Assembly (NCBI RefSeq): GCF_015277775.1
Contig: NZ_CP063849.1
Span: forward strand, 4,914,001-4,978,000
Origin: Paludibaculum fermentans
Lineage (GTDB): Bacteria > Acidobacteriota > Terriglobia > Bryobacterales > Bryobacteraceae
DNA: 64,000 nucleotides
Direction of reading: 5' to 3'
Shown piece by piece: positions 59,678 to 64,000 of this stretch. The position numbers and the translations under genes were made by a program. The first letter of the stretch is position 1. Every line of letters starts with the position of its first letter. Under the pieces are notes generated by a model. It saw only the letters and a list, made by a program, of their open reading frames with translations. It ran no database searches and was not told where the DNA came from.

Positions 59678-60658
59678 ATGCAATACAACAGACTCGGCAA
59701 AACCGGACTCAAAGTCTCCCGCATCTGCCTCGGCTGCATGAGCTTTGGCGACGCCAGCAAAGGCTGGCACCCCTGGGTTGTCAATGAGGAGGAGGGACGC
59801 GCGCTCATCCGGCAGTCGCTCGACGCCGGTATCAATTTCTTCGACACCGCCAACATCTACGCCGGCGGCAGCAGTGAAGAGTTCCTCGGCCGCGCGGTGA
59901 AGGACTTCGCCCGCCGCGACGAACTCGTCATCGCCACCAAGGTCCACGGGAAAGTGCGGAACGACGCGAATGGCCAGGGCCTCTCCCGCAAAGCCATCCT
60001 CGGCGAGATCGACGCCAGCCTGAGGCGCCTCGGCATGGATTACGTCGACCTCTACCAGATCCACCGCTGGGACGACACGACACCCATCGAAGAGACCATG
60101 GAAGCCCTCCATGACGTCGTCAAGTCCGGCAAGGCCCGTTACATCGGAGCCTCCACCATGCGCACCTGGCAGTTCGCCAAGGCGCTCCACGCCGCCGACC
60201 TGCATGGTTGGACCCGCTTCGTCAGCATGCAGCCGCAGGTCAACCTCGTCTACCGTGAGGAAGAACGGGAACTCCTCCCGCTCTGCGCCGCCGACGGCAT
60301 TGGCGTGATCCCCTGGAGCCCGCTCGCTCGCGGCCGCCTGGCCCGCCCCTGGACGCAACGCGGCGAGACCAAACGCGGCCAGTCGGATCCCATCTCGCAG
60401 CGTCTCTACAGCCGAACCGAGGCCGCCGATCAGGCCGTAGTCGAGCGCCTCACCGAACTCTCCACCACCAAGGGTCTCCCCCAGGCCCAAGTCGCACTCG
60501 CCTGGCTGCTGCAAAAGCCCGTAGTCTCCTCCGTCATCGTGGGCGCCACCAAACCGCACCATCTCACCGACGCCATCGCCGCCCTCGACGTAGCTTTGAC
60601 CCCGGAAGACATCACCGCACTGGAAGAACCCTACCAGCCCCACGACTGGGTTTTGTAG
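59678..60658 (+). CDS. Aldo/keto reductase
   Basis: 326-residue NADPH-dependent (beta/alpha)8 oxidoreductase of the AKR11/AKR13-like group. The catalytic tetrad is Asp56, Tyr61, Lys88 and His129 (INFFDTANIYAGG, IATKVH, YQIHRWD). The NADP-binding end has SVIVGATKPHHLTDAI. N-terminal MQYNRLGKTGLKVSRICLGCMSFG is typical of the family. The substrate is unknown. It is divergent from lptFG and convergent with the RND pump gene. Confidence 0.93.
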   Translation: MQYNRLGKTGLKVSRICLGCMSFGDASKGWHPWVVNEEEGRALIRQSLDAGINFFDTANIYAGGSSEEFLGRAVKDFARRDELVIATKVHGKVRNDANGQGLSRKAILGEIDASLRRLGMDYVDLYQIHRWDDTTPIEETMEALHDVVKSGKARYIGASTMRTWQFAKALHAADLHGWTRFVSMQPQVNLVYREEERELLPLCAADGIGVIPWSPLARGRLARPWTQRGETKRGQSDPISQRLYSRTEAADQAVVERLTELSTTKGLPQAQVALAWLLQKPVVSSVIVGATKPHHLTDAIAALDVALTPEDITALEEPYQPHDWVL

Positions 60659-60679
60659 AGCCACACAATCCAGGGCCAC

Positions 60680-63600
60680 CTACAGCCCGCGCCCGCGCAA
60701 CTGGTAAAACAGCACCGGCGTCACCAGCAACGACAGCACCATCGATACGGTGACGCCGCCGATCACTGCAATCGCCAGCGGCTGCAGCATCTGTGCACCC
60801 AACCCAACTCCCAGAGCCAGCGGCAGCATGCCGAAGATCGTCGCCAGGGCTGTCATCAGAATCGGCCGCAACCGCCGCCGGCCCGCATGGAAGATGGCGT
60901 CCTTCAACGCGAAGCCGCGCGCCGTGAACTCCTGCTCCGCATCGAGCATCAGGATGCCGTTCTTGTGCACGATGCCCACCACCATGATGGCCCCCATGAA
61001 CGAGCTGATGTTCAGGGTCGTCTTCGTCATAAACAAAGCCAGCATGGCGCCAAAGCCGCACAGAATCGTCGCGGCCAGAATTGCGATGGGATGCGAGAAC
61101 GACCGGAACTCGAACACCAGGATGATGAAGATCAGCAGGATCGACGCCATCAGCACCTGCGTCAGCCCCAGGAACGATTCCTGCTGGATCTTGTACAACC
61201 CGCCATACTCGATGTCCGTTCCGGCCGGCAAGGCGATCTCTTTCGGCAGCCGCCGCTGGATCTCGTCCATGGCCGACCCCAGATCCCGACCTTCCAATCG
61301 CGCCGTCACCGCCGACAGGTTGCGCAGGTTCTCGCGCAGAATCTCATACGTCGCCTCTTCGGTCTCGATATGTGCAATGGAAGACAGCGGCACCGTCTGG
61401 CCCGTCGGCGACGTCAACAGCAGCGCCTCCAGTTTCTCCGTCGACGAGCGGTCCTTTAGCGGATACCGCACGCGAATCCCGATCAGCCGGTCGCCGCGGA
61501 TCATGTTCGACGCCAGCGCTCCGTCGAGAATCGCTTCCTCCAGGTCCGCCACATCCTGTACCTTGAAACCTGCCCGCTGCGCCTTCTCCAGGTCGACGCG
61601 GAAGTTCACCGCCGGCCCGATCGGCACCGTACGGTTCACAATATCGACAACACCCTTCACCTTCGGCAGCCACTCCTCCACACGCTTGGCGATGTCCTTG
61701 TAGACCTTATCGTCGTCGTGATGGATCTTGATCTCGATAGGCTGCGGCGACCACGCCAGATCGCCCACCAGGTCCTCCAGGATGTGCGGGAACTCGACCT
61801 CGATCACAGGCTCCGCCTTCGTGATCTTGCGCCGCAGTTCACTGGTGACCTCCTCCAGAGACCGCTTCCGGTCCTTCTTCAACCGGATCAGGAAGTCGCC
61901 GGTATTCGGCTCCGCAATCGCCAGCGCCAACCGCGCGCCGGTGCGCCGCGAGTAACTCTCCACCTCCGGCGTCTCCCGCAGAAACTTCTCGATGTGGAGC
62001 AGCATCCGGTCGCTTTCCTGCAGTGACGTGCCGGGCGGCGTGATGTAGTCCAGCACGAACGCGCCCTCGTCCATCTCCGGCAGGAAGCCCGAACCCAGTT
62101 GGTAGTACAGCCCCACGGTCCCCGCAAAGATGACCACCGCGCCCAGCATCACCATGACGCCGTGCTCCAGCGCCCAGTGCAGCGAGGCTTCATACCGCAC
62201 CGTCAGCCAGCGCAGCCATCGACCCTCACCCGCCTGCTCGGCCTGCTCCTGATCCGCAACCGCCTCGCCTTCCCGCTTCTTCAACAACCATGTCGCCAGC
62301 ACGGGCGTGAAGAAGATCGCAATGAACAGGGAAGCCAGCAGGGCCGTCACCATGGTCATCGCCAGCGCCCGGAAGAACACCGCCGTAATCCCACCCAGAA
62401 ACACGAGCGGCAGGAACACCATGATCGGCGTCAGCGTCGAACCGATCAGCGCCGGGGTCAGCTCCTCAATCGCGCTGCGCGCCGCCGCCGCGGGCGTCAG
62501 GCCCATGGACAGGTGCACGATGATGTTCTCCACCATCACGATCGCATCGTCGATCACGACACCGATGCACGCCGCCAGCCCGCCCAGCGTCATCAGGTTG
62601 AAGCTCATGTGGAACAGGCGCATGCAGACGATAGCGATTAGCACCGCGATGGGAATCACAATCGACGCCACCAGCGTCGTCCGCCAGCTCTTCAGGAACC
62701 CCACCAGCACCGCGACCGACAGGGCGAGGCCGATCAGAATGCTCTCCACCACGCCGCTGATCGAATCGCGCACCAGCAGCGACTGGTCGTAGAACGTATT
62801 CACCTGGATATCCGGCGGCAGCGTCTTGCGGATGCTCGCAAACTCGCGCTTCACAGCATCCGCGATCTCCACCGCGTTCCCGTCCGGCTGCTGCAGCACG
62901 TTGATCAGCACGGCAGGCCGCCCATCCGCGGTCACAATGTTATAGACCGGACGCTCGCTCAGCACGACCTCCGCGATGTTCTTCACAGTCACAGGAGTGC
63001 CGCGCACCATGTCCACCACCGTGTCCTCGATCTGCTCCTTTGACCGCAGCAGGCCCGTGACCGTCGTCAGATAAAGGTGGTAGTTCTCCTGCAGCATGCC
63101 GGCCGCTGTGATGATGTTCGACGAGCGGATCGCCTCGGTCACCTTCGTCAGCGGCATGTTGTAGCTGTTCAGCTTCTGCGGATCCACCAGGATGTGGTAC
63201 TCCGGCGGCCGTCCGCCGACGATGCGCGTCTCCGCCACGCCCGGCAGGTTGTAAAGCCTCGGCGCCAGATTGTAATACGCGAGATCCCACAGCTCCGACT
63301 GCGACCGCGAAGGCGAAGTGATGCTGTAGCCCAGCATCGGGAACACCGAGAACGTCAGCCTATTGATATAAAACCGGCACCCGGGCGGCAGCGACGGCGT
63401 GATCTGCGCGATGCGCCCCTGCACCAGGTGCAGCGCGTTCAGGATGTCCACATCCCAGCGGAAGAACACACTAATCTCAGTGGACCCGCGGGCCGTCGTG
63501 GATCGGATCGTCGAAATGCCCGGTACAATCCGCACGGCCTCCTCAATGGGCCGGGTCACCGTTAGCATCTGCACGTCCACCGGAGAGATCCCGTTGTCGA

Positions 63601-63751
63601 CCAGAATCACGATGCGCGGGAAATCGGTCTGCGGAAAGATCGCGATGGGCAGCTGAAACGCAAAAAACACACCGGCCACGGCGAAGCTCAGCACGATCAG
63701 AAGCATCGCCCGGCCGTGTGCTTCCACAAAGCTGGCCAGCGCTTTGGTCAT
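60680..63751 (-). CDS. RND efflux pump inner-membrane subunit
   Basis: 1023-residue RND transporter (AcrB/CusA superfamily) driving export across both membranes by proton uptake. Helix 1 is MLLIVLSFAVAGVFFAFQLPIAIFP; helix 4 contains VVIDDAIVMVENI, the two Asp needed for proton relay; helix 10 region has FEFRSFSHPIAI. Two large periplasmic loops (about 35-330 and 555-870) form the porter and docking domains. The DDA signature agrees with drug-exporting (HAE) members, while the overall sequence recalls CusA/CzcA, so the substrate class is open. The start overlaps the adaptor gene stop by ATGA. No TolC-like gene is visible within the window. Confidence 0.92.
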   Translation of the reverse strand: MTKALASFVEAHGRAMLLIVLSFAVAGVFFAFQLPIAIFPQTDFPRIVILVDNGISPVDVQMLTVTRPIEEAVRIVPGISTIRSTTARGSTEISVFFRWDVDILNALHLVQGRIAQITPSLPPGCRFYINRLTFSVFPMLGYSITSPSRSQSELWDLAYYNLAPRLYNLPGVAETRIVGGRPPEYHILVDPQKLNSYNMPLTKVTEAIRSSNIITAAGMLQENYHLYLTTVTGLLRSKEQIEDTVVDMVRGTPVTVKNIAEVVLSERPVYNIVTADGRPAVLINVLQQPDGNAVEIADAVKREFASIRKTLPPDIQVNTFYDQSLLVRDSISGVVESILIGLALSVAVLVGFLKSWRTTLVASIVIPIAVLIAIVCMRLFHMSFNLMTLGGLAACIGVVIDDAIVMVENIIVHLSMGLTPAAAARSAIEELTPALIGSTLTPIMVFLPLVFLGGITAVFFRALAMTMVTALLASLFIAIFFTPVLATWLLKKREGEAVADQEQAEQAGEGRWLRWLTVRYEASLHWALEHGVMVMLGAVVIFAGTVGLYYQLGSGFLPEMDEGAFVLDYITPPGTSLQESDRMLLHIEKFLRETPEVESYSRRTGARLALAIAEPNTGDFLIRLKKDRKRSLEEVTSELRRKITKAEPVIEVEFPHILEDLVGDLAWSPQPIEIKIHHDDDKVYKDIAKRVEEWLPKVKGVVDIVNRTVPIGPAVNFRVDLEKAQRAGFKVQDVADLEEAILDGALASNMIRGDRLIGIRVRYPLKDRSSTEKLEALLLTSPTGQTVPLSSIAHIETEEATYEILRENLRNLSAVTARLEGRDLGSAMDEIQRRLPKEIALPAGTDIEYGGLYKIQQESFLGLTQVLMASILLIFIILVFEFRSFSHPIAILAATILCGFGAMLALFMTKTTLNISSFMGAIMVVGIVHKNGILMLDAEQEFTARGFALKDAIFHAGRRRLRPILMTALATIFGMLPLALGVGLGAQMLQPLAIAVIGGVTVSMVLSLLVTPVLFYQLRGRGL

Positions 63752-64000
63752 GGTTTTTCGGCCTTCGGCGCCGCGATCTCCACGGCCGTATCGTCGGCGA
63801 GCCCGTAGCCGCCGTCCACGATCACCGTCTCTCCGCCCTTCAGCCCGGAGAGGATGGGAACCTTGCCATCAATGGTCGGCCCGGCTTCTACCTCACGCCG
63901 CTTGGCCTTCTTCTGCTCCACCACGAGGACAGTCCCCTTCCGGGTCCCTTCCTCGAATTGCAGCGCCTTCAACGGCACCCAAACCGCCTGCTTGAGCTGG
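63748..64000 (-). CDS. RND efflux periplasmic adaptor (partial, 5' end beyond window)
   Basis: C-terminal 84 residues of a membrane-fusion (HlyD/AcrA-type) protein; the reading frame is open to the right edge. The visible part is the membrane-proximal domain: VWVPLKALQFEEG (the common beta-strand with VPxxAL), VLVVEQKKAKRREVEAG, then VPILSGLKGGETVIVDGGYGLADDTAVEI, matching the family's GLxxGDxVVxxG end. It couples the RND pump to an outer-membrane channel. It precedes and overlaps the pump gene by four bases. Confidence 0.85.
   Translation of the reverse strand, partial: QLKQAVWVPLKALQFEEGTRKGTVLVVEQKKAKRREVEAGPTIDGKVPILSGLKGGETVIVDGGYGLADDTAVEIAAPKAEKP

Overview
The window is chromosomal DNA of a GC-rich Gram-negative bacterium. 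The best guess is Acidobacteriota, close to Candidatus Solibacter / Bryobacterales. The evidence is the protein families: two acidobacterial orphan permeases (ADOP, 30268-32907 and 36344-38965, the first with a PadR regulator), an acidobacterial VWFA-related protein (4228-6402) and a protein with the Solibacter-type TIGR03437 C-terminal domain (25508-26347). LpxB and a fused LptF-LptG permease indicate an LPS-type outer membrane. I see no rRNA, tRNA, CRISPR array, insertion sequence or phage gene. Genes are dense: no gene-free stretch exceeds 300 bp, the longest being 6403-6668 and 24379-24589.

Layout. 0-10.5 kb: secreted GH106-type glycosidase, GNAT acetyltransferase, small ORF, VWFA protein, DUF1275 membrane protein, then lpxB translationally coupled to an M1-peptidase-like protein that has lost its zinc site. 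10.6-18 kb: unknown protein, membrane protein plus winged-helix regulator running into uppS, NIPSNAP protein, an ECF42-type sigma factor coupled to its DGPF/YCII partner, TPR protein, Tat-type dienelactone hydrolase, DinB protein. 18-27.4 kb: UPF0182 membrane protein, CheY-like receiver, a 1007-residue Ala/Pro/Glu-rich membrane-anchored protein with tandem repeats and a degenerate GGDEF domain, an envelope protein whose signal peptide looks frameshifted, a TIGR03437 protein and mutY. 27.4-42 kb: uvrA, ADOP plus PadR, small membrane protein, an unknown gene, a metallo-beta-lactamase-fold protein with a damaged metal site, second ADOP, AddA-type helicase-nuclease.

42-49.7 kb: ECF sigma/anti-sigma pair, thrS, an HpnI-like glycosyltransferase, histidine kinase/response regulator pair, and a TPR gene divergent from a small HTH gene. 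49.6-64 kb: SPFH and ribbon-helix-helix genes divergent from a quinol-type nitric oxide reductase, FMN reductase, AddB-like nuclease, methyltransferase, LptFG fusion, aldo/keto reductase, and an RND efflux pump whose adaptor gene runs off the right edge.

Functional groupings: envelope and lipid building (lpxB, lptFG, uppS, hpnI-like, RND pump, ADOPs), DNA repair (mutY, uvrA, addA/addB-like), and signalling (two ECF systems, HK/RR, receiver, PadR, small HTH and RHH proteins). Two regulatory themes recur. Several genes have a -10-like hexamer 6-9 bp before the start codon and no Shine-Dalgarno, suggesting leaderless mRNAs. Four genes have the Shine-Dalgarno inside a short hairpin.

No defence island or obviously new multigene system is visible. 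The most unusual items are the pseudo-peptidase coupled to lpxB, the duplicated palindromes at the second ADOP promoter, the 19-bp direct repeat before DUF1275, the repeat-rich GGDEF-like protein and the separated AddA/AddB genes that both carry Fe-S-type cysteines.
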